Shown: piece by piece, positions 53,422-62,036 of the stretch
Position numbering within the stretch: position 1 is the stretch's first letter
Layout of the letters: each line of letters starts with the position of its first letter
NCBI GenBank assembly: GCA_002786855.1
Contig: PCUU01000059.1
Span: forward strand, 17,956 to 81,955
Length of the DNA stretch: 64,000 nucleotides
Source: Cytophagales bacterium CG12_big_fil_rev_8_21_14_0_65_40_12
Lineage (GTDB): Bacteria > Bacteroidota > Bacteroidia > Cytophagales > Cyclobacteriaceae
Direction of reading: 5' to 3'
The notes under the pieces: model-generated
Database searches by the model: none
What the model was told of the DNA's origin: nothing
Seen by the model: the letters and a program-made list of their open reading frames with translations, nothing else
Made by a program: the position numbers and the translations under genes

Positions 53422-54834
53422 TTGAGGGGATTCATAGTTTTCGGTTTACTGATATTGTTTTCGCTGAACTCGTTCGGCCAGCAAGTGCAATCCGATACGC
53501 TTACGAATGGCATCGTCAAAGTTGGAAAAATCTACATTACGGGCAACCGTAAAACCAAAACTGAGATTATCCTTAGGGAGTTGGATTTTGTAGAAGGCCA
53601 AGACATCAGCCTTAAGGAGTTCTCCGAAGCAGTTATTACAGGTCAACAAAAACTGATCAATACGAGGCTTTTTGTAATTGCAGAAATTGTCCCTTTGTTC
53701 ATGTCGCCCAGCCAGGTAGACGTCTTGATCAGACTACAGGAGCGCTGGTATATCTTTCCTATCCCCATCTTCAAACTCGCGGATCGAAACTTTACGGAAT
53801 GGTGGGTAAACCAGAAAAGAGATTTCTCGCGTGTCAACTATGGCCTTCAACTTTATCATTTCAATCTCACAGGAAGAAATGATAAACTGATTTTGAGAAC
53901 ACAGTTTGGCTTTACAAAACAATACGAAATTCAATACCAAAGACCTTACATTAATAAAGACCAAACACTGGGTTTGACGCTTAGAACTAGCTTTGCCAAT
54001 AATAAAACCATTTCTACCAATACCATAGACAACAGACTGCAATTTGAAGGGTCGGAGGATATCAACCGAAGGATATTCAGCAGTGGTGCAGCCTTGACAT
54101 ATCGTCCCTCCTTCTACAGCCGCCATTCCATAGATGTGGGTTTTAGCCGAGCCAGTGTTAGCGATTTGATTACCGATGCTAATCCCAATTACTTTCAAAA
54201 TGGCGAAAACCTTCAAAAGTACCTTAGAATCAGTTATGTGTTTTCAAGAGACAACCGCGATTACTTTGCTTATCCGTTGATTGGAAACTTGTATCGTTTG
54301 GAAGTGAATAAATTCGGCCTAGGCGTTTTCAACGATCTGAACATGTTCTCGATCAGGGCTTCCGCCAACAACCACCGTGATTTAGGAAAGAATTTCTTCG
54401 TGGCAAATGCCATTGAGGGCTATCAAAATTTCACAGACGAAATACCTTACATTTTGCGCTCAGGCTTTGGCTATCCGCCCGATTTTATCCGTGGTTATGA
54501 GCGTTTTGTGGTGGAAAGCAGTGGATTTATTTCCAATCGGACTGAGCTTAAGTATAAATTTCTGTCTGGTATTCAACAGCTCAACCAACGAAGTTTAGTT
54601 GAGCAATTCAGGACAATGCCCTATTCTTTTTTCGTGAAAGCCTTTTTGGACCTTGGTTATGCCGGCCCTCCGATTTCATCAAGCACCGATAGCGTTTACA
54701 ACAATGACTTATTGGCGGCAGCAGGCATTGGCCTCGATATTCAAACCTATTATGACTTTGTGATCCGATTCGAATTCTCGGTAAATCGCGAAGGCCAAAC
54801 TGGTTTCTTTGTTAATTTAAGATCTGCTTTTTAG
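53422..54834 (+). CDS. BamA/TamA-like outer-membrane protein (POTRA plus beta-barrel)
   Basis: A 470-residue exported protein. The only start that gives the signal peptide (RGFIVFGLLILFSLNSFGQQ) is a TTG at 53422. A POTRA domain follows at about 28-105 (KVGKIYITGNRKTKTEIILREL, VDVLIRLQERWY), and then a 16-strand-type barrel of the surface-antigen D15 superfamily ending in an aromatic residue (VNLRSAF). It is shorter than BamA (which has five POTRA repeats), so it is a single-POTRA family member of unknown client. It is probably translated from the lgt transcript (17-base gap). It converges on the 54837 gene with only 2 bases between stops. Confidence 0.82.
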   Translation: MRGFIVFGLLILFSLNSFGQQVQSDTLTNGIVKVGKIYITGNRKTKTEIILRELDFVEGQDISLKEFSEAVITGQQKLINTRLFVIAEIVPLFMSPSQVDVLIRLQERWYIFPIPIFKLADRNFTEWWVNQKRDFSRVNYGLQLYHFNLTGRNDKLILRTQFGFTKQYEIQYQRPYINKDQTLGLTLRTSFANNKTISTNTIDNRLQFEGSEDINRRIFSSGAALTYRPSFYSRHSIDVGFSRASVSDLITDANPNYFQNGENLQKYLRISYVFSRDNRDYFAYPLIGNLYRLEVNKFGLGVFNDLNMFSIRASANNHRDLGKNFFVANAIEGYQNFTDEIPYILRSGFGYPPDFIRGYERFVVESSGFISNRTELKYKFLSGIQQLNQRSLVEQFRTMPYSFFVKAFLDLGYAGPPISSSTDSVYNNDLLAAAGIGLDIQTYYDFVIRFEFSVNREGQTGFFVNLRSAF

Positions 54835-54836
54835 GA

Positions 54837-56384
54837 TCATTTAAACTTCACAAGTACGAATCTTTGGTTTCTTACTGTGCTATGGCCAAAAAGGAGCATC
54901 TCGTTATCGTTTAGGACATGACTCAGACGAGGGCGAATTTTAATTTCGGCCTCTCCCCTTCTAAAAAGTCCTTCTCTAGTGATCTTTCCATTTTCATCCA
55001 CCTTAGCTGCCATCACAACCGTGGAGCTATTTTTACCCATTCTGGACACACGACCTACGCCATTGTAATCAAGATTTTCTGCATTATCATTAAATACAAA
55101 AAACAAATCATTGCCCTGACTAAGATTTGCATAGGACGAGTATGCCGCTGCGTCATCGGTGGTTGTCTGTTTCTTGGCAATTTGCGAAGCCCATTTAATT
55201 TTTCCTTCGGCATCTATGTCAACCACAAGGACATCATCAAAATAATAAGTCGTAGTAGGTACCGCTACTAGACCAGCTTGAATATAGGTAGTGATGATCA
55301 GTCGCTTCTCCCCGATCATTTGAACTCCGCCATCTGGTTTGGTTATAAATCGGTCAATAAAGTAGTTAGCCTGCTCAACGTTCTTTCCTTCGGCTGCTCG
55401 TTTTTTTGTTCTTGCGGCTTTAGCCTCAGTCATGTTGTCGGTCTGAAAATCAATATCAAATTCCTTGTAGGATGAAGAAATCTGTGCACCGGTTTTACTA
55501 TCAATTCGGAGATAAAATGCACCTCCTAATCCATTAGAATTTCGTTGCGAATAAAAGCCTGCACTTACCACGTCACCATTTTCTGCAACATCTACACGCA
55601 TGCTTCGAAGATATTTATCTTGCGACTGTATTTGTAAGGAGTCAATTTTTCCACTGTCTTCTAAAGACAGCAATAGGTAATCATAGTTGACTTCACCATC
55701 CACCTTAACTCTTCTCTTACCGTAGAATCGTCTGGCTGTGATAAATAGCTTACCATCATTGTGCAGGGTATAGTCTTGAATATCCAAAAGCCTATTTTCA
55801 TAGGGTAACTCATAAGTCTGGCTCCAAATTTCTTTGAAATCACTATCATACACATGCGCACGAATGGACTCAAACTCTTTGCGCTTATTAGGGATGGTAT
55901 AGATCACAACCATTTTGGATAAGTCATCTGAGAACTGGACTGACAAAGCAGCTTGAGAAGCACTCTTCATTGAATTGTCCATTTGAGCAAGAAGTGTTCT
56001 CTTCATTGCTTGGAGTGTTTCGGTATTAATTTCAAGAAGGTGGACATACAATGTACTGCTGCTGTTAGTACGCACGATCTGAAAAAGTCTATTGCCTACC
56101 ATGAAGACCATACCCCCATCGGAACTTTGGGTCAATGGGTTGTTTTTTATTGGCTTGAGGTCATAACTAAACTTATAAAGCGTTTCATCTCCTTGACCAT
56201 GTTTACCATCTGAGTAGACGACATAAAATCCAGACTCATCACTCCCTACAAATTTTGTAGGCACCGATCTTTGATCAACCGTAAACATAGGCCCAAAGGC
56301 TATTTCAGCATTTTCAGTATTTGTAGCTTGACCAAAAGTTGAAAAACACAACAGAGTGAAAAGAACACTTAAATGAAATTTCAT
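54837..56384 (-). CDS. Exported protein of unknown function, probable beta-propeller
   Basis: A 515-residue exported protein (signal about 1-19, ending TFGQ). It contains repeated beta-strand segments such as GFYVVYSDG, VFMVGNRLFQIV, KMVVIYTIPN, KLFITARRFYG and DVVSAGFYS at 30-50 residue spacing, suggesting a propeller. A Lys/Arg-rich loop lies near residue 310 (EAKAARTKKRAAEGK). I recognise no catalytic motif and no named family. It is convergent with the BamA-like gene (2-base gap) and divergent from the 56518 gene. Confidence 0.6.
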   Translation of the reverse strand: MKFHLSVLFTLLCFSTFGQATNTENAEIAFGPMFTVDQRSVPTKFVGSDESGFYVVYSDGKHGQGDETLYKFSYDLKPIKNNPLTQSSDGGMVFMVGNRLFQIVRTNSSSTLYVHLLEINTETLQAMKRTLLAQMDNSMKSASQAALSVQFSDDLSKMVVIYTIPNKRKEFESIRAHVYDSDFKEIWSQTYELPYENRLLDIQDYTLHNDGKLFITARRFYGKRRVKVDGEVNYDYLLLSLEDSGKIDSLQIQSQDKYLRSMRVDVAENGDVVSAGFYSQRNSNGLGGAFYLRIDSKTGAQISSSYKEFDIDFQTDNMTEAKAARTKKRAAEGKNVEQANYFIDRFITKPDGGVQMIGEKRLIITTYIQAGLVAVPTTTYYFDDVLVVDIDAEGKIKWASQIAKKQTTTDDAAAYSSYANLSQGNDLFFVFNDNAENLDYNGVGRVSRMGKNSSTVVMAAKVDENGKITREGLFRRGEAEIKIRPRLSHVLNDNEMLLFGHSTVRNQRFVLVKFK

Positions 56385-56517
56385 ATCAACTATTATTTGA
56401 GATTCGAATATAATCGAGAAACTTTATCTCACAGCAAATTCAGGGGTGAAGAAAGAAATAAAAATCATATTCGGAGACAAAATCTTTTAATTATTGTATT
56501 TTGATTATTTTTAGTTC

Positions 56518-57333
56518 GTGAGAATCTGTGTCACCATATTCCTTTCATTGCTTTGCCTAAACCTAGCACAAGCTCAATTGCCTAGCAGACCGCCCGTTGG
56601 GCCAAGGGCCTTAGGATTAGGAGGAACTAATGTGATTTTTAACGATGCTTGGGCCATTTTCAACAACCCCGCAGGTCTAACTGATATTGAGCAAACTACT
56701 GCACTTTTTGCCTACCGTACCATTTTTGACTTCTCTCCTTTCAATACCGTGTCTGCCGGAGTTGCGCTTCCCACTGCACTGGGTAATATCGGTTTTGGCG
56801 TTTATCGCTTTGGCGATGATATCTTCAATAGCCAAATGGCCAGTCTTTCCTTTGCCAAAAAAACAGGGATTGTTCGATTAGGCATTAAAGCCAATTACTT
56901 GCAATACAACATTGAGGGTTTCGGGCGGAAAGGCACTTTTTTAGCAGATATTGGGGTTTTGGCAGACCTTACGCCACAGCTCACTTTCGGTGCTCAAATT
57001 TTCAATTTTACACAGTCCACGATTTCGGCCGATACACAAGAAAAAGTACCTACCATTATCAATCTTGGTATCGCGTACAAACCCGCTGAGGATTTCACTT
57101 TAGTGATTGAGGGGGAAAAAGACATTGACCTTGATCCAGATTTAAAACTTGGTTTAGAATACCAAATCATTGAAGCTATTGTGGCCAGAACTGGCTTCTC
57201 TACCCTTACGGATACCCATTCCTTTGGAGCAGGATTAAAGCTGACACGATTCACTTTTGACTACGGAATTAGAATCGATAGGCGACTTGGCCATACCCAT
57301 AACTTCGGCCTGACTTTCCAATTTAAGCAGTAA
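56518..57333 (+). CDS. PorV/UPF0164-type outer-membrane beta-barrel protein
   Basis: A 271-residue exported protein starting with GTG at 56518, which opens the signal peptide (CVTIFLSLLCLNLAQA). The mature start PPVGPRALGLGGTNVIFNDAWAIFNNPAGL is the FadL/PorV-like signature of small Bacteroidota barrels. Beta-strands continue to the C-terminal NFGLTFQFKQ. Family relatives include type IX secretion components, but a specific role cannot be assigned. It overlaps the next gene by one base (TAATG), so the two are translationally coupled. Confidence 0.8.
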   Translation: MRICVTIFLSLLCLNLAQAQLPSRPPVGPRALGLGGTNVIFNDAWAIFNNPAGLTDIEQTTALFAYRTIFDFSPFNTVSAGVALPTALGNIGFGVYRFGDDIFNSQMASLSFAKKTGIVRLGIKANYLQYNIEGFGRKGTFLADIGVLADLTPQLTFGAQIFNFTQSTISADTQEKVPTIINLGIAYKPAEDFTLVIEGEKDIDLDPDLKLGLEYQIIEAIVARTGFSTLTDTHSFGAGLKLTRFTFDYGIRIDRRLGHTHNFGLTFQFKQ

Positions 57334-59417
57334 TGAAGGCGGCCAAATTCACGATAGTAGCCACCCTATGCTTCATCGGCTTTAACAGGCCAATTTTAGC
57401 ACAAAATAATACTGATTTTAATCTGGAAACTTTCATAGAAAGCCTTTTCAACCTTCAGGAATCAGATATCAATTATGAAGACCTCTACGAATCATTGCTC
57501 TTGCTTTATCAAAATCCGCTCAACATCAACCTGGCCACCACGGATGAACTGAAAAGTCTTTACGTGCTTTCAAACCAGCAAATCATCAACCTTCAAACCT
57601 ATATCAAAGAAAAAGGAAAGCTGCTCACGCTTTTTGAACTGCAATTGATTGAAGGGTTCGATTTCGCTACCCTAGAGAAGCTCAGGCCTTTTGTAACCGT
57701 GAATGCAAAGGATGCCATCGCAGATAATCGACCTCTGATCAAACGAATTTTAGAAGAGCGAAATAATTACTTGATCATGCGATACGAGGCTGGGCTTGAG
57801 CAAAAAAGAGGTTACAGCCCAAAGGAAAACGAAACCGATAACCGCTATGCTGGTTCAGCGGACAAGCTCTATCTGCGTTATCGAGTTTCCAAACCAGGAG
57901 ATTTTAGCTTTGGCATCACCACCGAAAAAGATGCAGGTGAAAGAATGGCTTGGCAACCAAAAAACAAGAACTACTTGATGGACTTTTGGTCTTTTCACTT
58001 TATGCTCGAAAATCAAGGCAAGTGGCGGAAGATGATCATCGGTGACTATCAACTTCAATTTGGACAAGGATTACTTTTTGGAGCAGGGCTAAGTGTAGGC
58101 AAAGGTTCCGAAACTGTAAATACTGCCGACCGAGTCACCTTAGGCATTCGCCCCTATTCCTCTGTTCTTGAAAGTGGTTTTCTTAGAGGTGCGGCAGCCA
58201 CTTACAGCCTTAATAAAAAACTCAATGTTACCGCTTTTGTCTCGCGTTTGCCCCAAGATGCATCGATTCAAGATGGCGCTGAAACAGATGACTTCAACCA
58301 ATTTTTCTCCTCTATTCAAAGCAGTGGATTGCATAGAACAGCCACAGAAATCGCAAATAAAAGAAGTGTTGTCGAAACGCTCTTGGGTACAAACTTAAAT
58401 TTAAAACCAAATGATCGATCAGAGGCTGGAATTACTTTGGCTGCCAATCATTTTTCTACTGCAATTCTACGCAGTGATGATCCATATAACCTCTTTGAGT
58501 TCAAAGGTAATTCGAATCTGAATTTCGGATTATATGGAAAATACAACTGGCAGCAATTCTCGTTTTTTGGTGAAAGCGCTATTTCTAAAAGTGGTGGCAT
58601 TGGAGCATTAGGCGGCTTTAGTACCAACTTATCACCGCGAATAGAATTTGCCATGGTTTTCCGCAATTATGCCAAAGACTTTCATTCCATTCGAGGAGCA
58701 GCTTTTGCCGAGGGCAGCAGAAATATCAACGAAAACGGGGTGTATTGGGGCATGAAGTACACATTGAACAAGAAATTCTACCTGACAGCCTACTATGACA
58801 CCTATCATTTCCCTTGGCTTCGCTTTCGGGTGGATGCCCCATCGAGCGGAAAGGATTATCTAATACGGTTCAATTATAATCCTGGTGGCCGAACAAGAAT
58901 GTATTTTCAGTTTAGGAAAGAAACAAAAGAAGTGAATGCCGCCTTGGACGAAATGAATGACAACCTCATTCTTCCTGGCACTAAAAAGCAATATTTGGCC
59001 AATTTAGAATTCGCAGCCAATCATCAGTTGAGTTTTAAATCAAGGGTTCAATTCAGTGACTACGAGATTAACTATCAACTGACAGATGGTTATGCCTTTA
59101 TTCAAGATGCCGTTTATCATATTAAGGATTTTGTTTTCAGTGCCAGAATTGCACTCTTTGACACTGAGGGCAATGAAAACCGACAATATGCTTATGAGCG
59201 CGATGTACTTTATGCCTTTTCAATTCCAGCTTACAGTGGTAGAGGTATCCGCAATTATCTGCTTATTCAATATCAAGCCAGTCGAAAATTGGAGTTATGG
59301 GGAAGAATCGCCCGCACAACGTACTACGACAGAACCGAAATTGGCACGGGGCTTGAAACCATAGACGGCAATAAGCTCACCAATATCAAGCTTCAGATGA
59401 GGTATAAATTACAATAA
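57333..59417 (+). CDS. Helix-hairpin-helix outer-membrane protein
   Basis: A 694-residue exported protein (signal about 1-24). Residues about 60-125 contain paired helix-hairpin-helix motifs of ComEA type (PLNINLATTDELKSLYVLSNQQIINLQTYIKEKGKL and LFELQLIEGFDFATLEKLRPFV). The rest is beta-rich and looks like an outer-membrane barrel (YQLQFGQGLLFGAGL, RIEFAMVFRNY, KLQMRYKLQ at the end). The combination of a HhH DNA-binding-like motif and a barrel recurs in Bacteroidota with unknown function; DNA uptake is only a speculation. It starts on the last base of the upstream stop, so it is coupled with the PorV-like protein. Confidence 0.78.
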   Translation: MKAAKFTIVATLCFIGFNRPILAQNNTDFNLETFIESLFNLQESDINYEDLYESLLLLYQNPLNINLATTDELKSLYVLSNQQIINLQTYIKEKGKLLTLFELQLIEGFDFATLEKLRPFVTVNAKDAIADNRPLIKRILEERNNYLIMRYEAGLEQKRGYSPKENETDNRYAGSADKLYLRYRVSKPGDFSFGITTEKDAGERMAWQPKNKNYLMDFWSFHFMLENQGKWRKMIIGDYQLQFGQGLLFGAGLSVGKGSETVNTADRVTLGIRPYSSVLESGFLRGAAATYSLNKKLNVTAFVSRLPQDASIQDGAETDDFNQFFSSIQSSGLHRTATEIANKRSVVETLLGTNLNLKPNDRSEAGITLAANHFSTAILRSDDPYNLFEFKGNSNLNFGLYGKYNWQQFSFFGESAISKSGGIGALGGFSTNLSPRIEFAMVFRNYAKDFHSIRGAAFAEGSRNINENGVYWGMKYTLNKKFYLTAYYDTYHFPWLRFRVDAPSSGKDYLIRFNYNPGGRTRMYFQFRKETKEVNAALDEMNDNLILPGTKKQYLANLEFAANHQLSFKSRVQFSDYEINYQLTDGYAFIQDAVYHIKDFVFSARIALFDTEGNENRQYAYERDVLYAFSIPAYSGRGIRNYLLIQYQASRKLELWGRIARTTYYDRTEIGTGLETIDGNKLTNIKLQMRYKLQ

Positions 59418-59492
59418 GACCTACCACTCGAAAATATTGGTTTGGACTGCTGCTTTCAGTTTGATATTTTACACCGTTAAAATAAACTTAAG

Positions 59493-61397
59493 ATGATAAA
59501 AAGACTCGGAGGTTTCCTCTTTTCGCTGGCCATAATAGCATGTGGCGCACAGGCAAATGCTCAAAGCAAAGCCTCAAGGCAAGATAATGAAAGATGGCAG
59601 CAAGCCATTGAATACTATATGGAAGTGGATATGGATGTAAAAACCAATCGGCTACAAGGTGTTCAAAAAGTTAAATACACCAATAATTCTCCGGAAGACC
59701 TCAATAAAGTTTTCTACCACCTTTATTTCAATGCTTTCCAACCGGGAAGCATGATGGATGTTCGCTCTAGAACTATCCAAGACCCTGACAGAAGGGTGGG
59801 CACCAGAATCTTCAACCTAAAAGAAGATGAAATTGGTTATCAAAAAATCAAATCTTTAAAGCAAAATGGCAAGCCACTTAAATATGAAGTGGTGGGCACG
59901 ATCCTCGAAGTGCAACTGAACGAACCCATCAAAGCGGGGCAATCAGCGAACTTCGATATGGAATTCGAAGCGCAAGTACCGGTTCAAATCAGAAGAACGG
60001 GTCGCGATAATGCCGAAGGTGTTCGCTATTCCATGGCACAATGGTACCCTAAAATGGCCGAATACGATTATCAAGGCTGGCATGCCGATGAGTACATTGG
60101 CCGCGAATTCTATGGCGTTTGGGGTAACTATGAGTTAAAACTTTCTATCGATAAAGATTATGTTGTTGGTGGTACAGGCTACTTGCAAAATCCATTAGAG
60201 ATTGGCCATGGTTATGAAGATGCTGGCCAAAAAGTAAATCAGAAAATCAAAGATGGTAAGCTTACATGGCACTTTAAAGCCCCAAATGTACATGACTTTA
60301 TGTGGGCAGCCGATCCAGAGTACATTCATGATAAACTCACCATGAAAAATGGCATGGTACTTAACTTTTTGCACAAAAAAGGACAGAATGAAGAAAACTG
60401 GAAGGCACTAATGCCCCTCACAGAAATGTCGTTTGAGTATGCCAACGAACATTTCGGTCAGTATCCCTACAAACAATTCTCTGTAATTCAAGGAGGTGAC
60501 GGTGGTATGGAATATCCAATGTCTACTTTAATTACTGGATCTAGAGGAAGTCTTTTAGGCGTTACCGTGCACGAATCAATGCACGATTGGTACCATGGGG
60601 TTTTGGGCAGTAACGAAGCTTTGCACCCCTGGATGGACGAAGGATTTACTTCTTACGCTTCAACTCGCATTATGCAGCACATCGCGAGAGTAACAAAAGG
60701 GGAAGTAGATCCAGCAGTGACACTAGAAAACTTAGGCAATAATTCAGGCCAAAGCAGCTATGTAAGATTAGCGAAAAGCGGAAATGAAGAGCCATTGAGC
60801 ACTCATTCAGATCATTATCACCTGAATGGCGCTTATAGTGCTTCTGCTTATGGTAAAGGTGCGGTTTGGATGAGCCAGCTAGGTTATGTGATTGGAGAAG
60901 AAGCACGCGACAAAGGCTTAATTGAATACTTTGACACTTGGAAATTCAAACATCCAAATCCAACCGATGTCATGCGGGTTTTCGAGAAAGTATCTGATTT
61001 AGAGCTGGATTGGTACAACGAGTACTTCGTTTATACTACCAAGCAAATCGATTACGGAGTCAAAGAAGTAGCTGGCGAAGGCGATAAAACCAAAATCACC
61101 CTAGAAAGAGTAAATCTTATGCCTATGCCAATGGATGTAGTGGTAACTTATAAAGACGGCACAAAAGAGGTACACTACATGGCGTTGAGAATGATGCGTG
61201 GAGAAAAACCGGCTGAGACCAACGACAAAAGAATTGTGCACCCTGACTGGGGATGGGTAAATCCTACCTATGAATTCTCATTAGACAGACCGATCAGCGA
61301 TATCGTTTCAGTTGAAATTGACCCTTCTGGAAGAATGGCGGATGTAGACAGAGAAAACAACAAATGGCAAGCCGAAGCTATTATTAGAAATAAATAG
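59493..61397 (+). CDS. Exported M1-family metallopeptidase
   Basis: A 634-residue exported zinc peptidase (signal about 1-24). The M1 zinc site is HESMH with H360, E361 and H364, and the third ligand is E383 in WMDEGF. The aminopeptidase exopeptidase loop GxMEN appears as GGMEY near residue 340. The N-terminal saddle domain is beta-rich. It probably trims peptides in the periplasm or outer membrane. It is a single gene with a terminator at 61422. Confidence 0.93.
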   Translation: MIKRLGGFLFSLAIIACGAQANAQSKASRQDNERWQQAIEYYMEVDMDVKTNRLQGVQKVKYTNNSPEDLNKVFYHLYFNAFQPGSMMDVRSRTIQDPDRRVGTRIFNLKEDEIGYQKIKSLKQNGKPLKYEVVGTILEVQLNEPIKAGQSANFDMEFEAQVPVQIRRTGRDNAEGVRYSMAQWYPKMAEYDYQGWHADEYIGREFYGVWGNYELKLSIDKDYVVGGTGYLQNPLEIGHGYEDAGQKVNQKIKDGKLTWHFKAPNVHDFMWAADPEYIHDKLTMKNGMVLNFLHKKGQNEENWKALMPLTEMSFEYANEHFGQYPYKQFSVIQGGDGGMEYPMSTLITGSRGSLLGVTVHESMHDWYHGVLGSNEALHPWMDEGFTSYASTRIMQHIARVTKGEVDPAVTLENLGNNSGQSSYVRLAKSGNEEPLSTHSDHYHLNGAYSASAYGKGAVWMSQLGYVIGEEARDKGLIEYFDTWKFKHPNPTDVMRVFEKVSDLELDWYNEYFVYTTKQIDYGVKEVAGEGDKTKITLERVNLMPMPMDVVVTYKDGTKEVHYMALRMMRGEKPAETNDKRIVHPDWGWVNPTYEFSLDRPISDIVSVEIDPSGRMADVDRENNKWQAEAIIRNK

Positions 61398-61421
61398 CTG
61401 TTGCTGACTTTCATAATTAGC

Positions 61422-61463
61422 GCTCTCAAAAATCTTTAATAGGTTATTTTGGGAGCTTTTTTT
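61422..61463 (+). terminator. Intrinsic terminator of the M1 peptidase gene
   Basis: GCTCTCAAAA / TTTTGGGAGC stem (one G-U) with a 15-base loop, followed by a run of seven T. Confidence 0.85.
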
Positions 61464-61562
61464 ATTAGCGGCAAAACCATTGCATTCTCCTTAAGTTGAA
61501 GAACCATCCAATAGATTCCATATAAAAAGCATATCTTTAATAGCTTATCATTAATTCAAACC

Positions 61563-62036
61563 ATGGCTAAATACACACTCAAAATCAATCAGCAGCAATA
61601 TACTGTTGAGGCTGATCCACAAACGCCCCTCCTCTGGGTCATCCGCGATGAAGTAGGATTGACAGGTACCAAATTCGGTTGTGGCATTGCCCAATGTGGC
61701 GCCTGTACGGTTCATTTGAATGGTACCCCAGTAAGGTCTTGCACTCTCCCAGTTTCAGCCACTGTAGATCAGAACATCACCACGATTGAAGGCTTGTCGG
61801 ATGATAATTCTCACCCCGTTCAAAAAGCATGGTTAGAAGTGCAAGCACCTCAATGTGGCTATTGCCAATCAGGACAAATCATGTCGGCTACTGCTTTATT
61901 GAATAGCAACCCAAAACCGACTGATGATGATATTGATACTGCCATGGCAGGTAATATTTGTCGCTGCGGCACTTACCCTAGAATCAGAAAAGCCATTCAC
62001 CTCGCCTCTAAAGAAATGACCAATGGAAGCAAATAA
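61563..62036 (+). CDS. iorA: [2Fe-2S] subunit of a molybdenum hydroxylase (IorA type)
   Basis: A 157-residue iron-sulfur subunit. The plant-type [2Fe-2S] motif ([17 protein letters not shown] plus the Cys of VRSCTLP) lies in the N-terminal half and the second cluster ([19 protein letters not shown]) in the C-terminal half, as in isoquinoline 1-oxidoreductase alpha and xanthine dehydrogenase small subunits. It passes electrons from the molybdenum site to an acceptor. Its stop lies 14 bases inside the catalytic-subunit gene, so the pair is coupled. The actual substrate (isoquinoline, aldehyde or other) cannot be told from sequence. Confidence 0.9.
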   Translation: MAKYTLKINQQQYTVEADPQTPLLWVIRDEVGLTGTKFGCGIAQCGACTVHLNGTPVRSCTLPVSATVDQNITTIEGLSDDNSHPVQKAWLEVQAPQCGYCQSGQIMSATALLNSNPKPTDDDIDTAMAGNICRCGTYPRIRKAIHLASKEMTNGSK

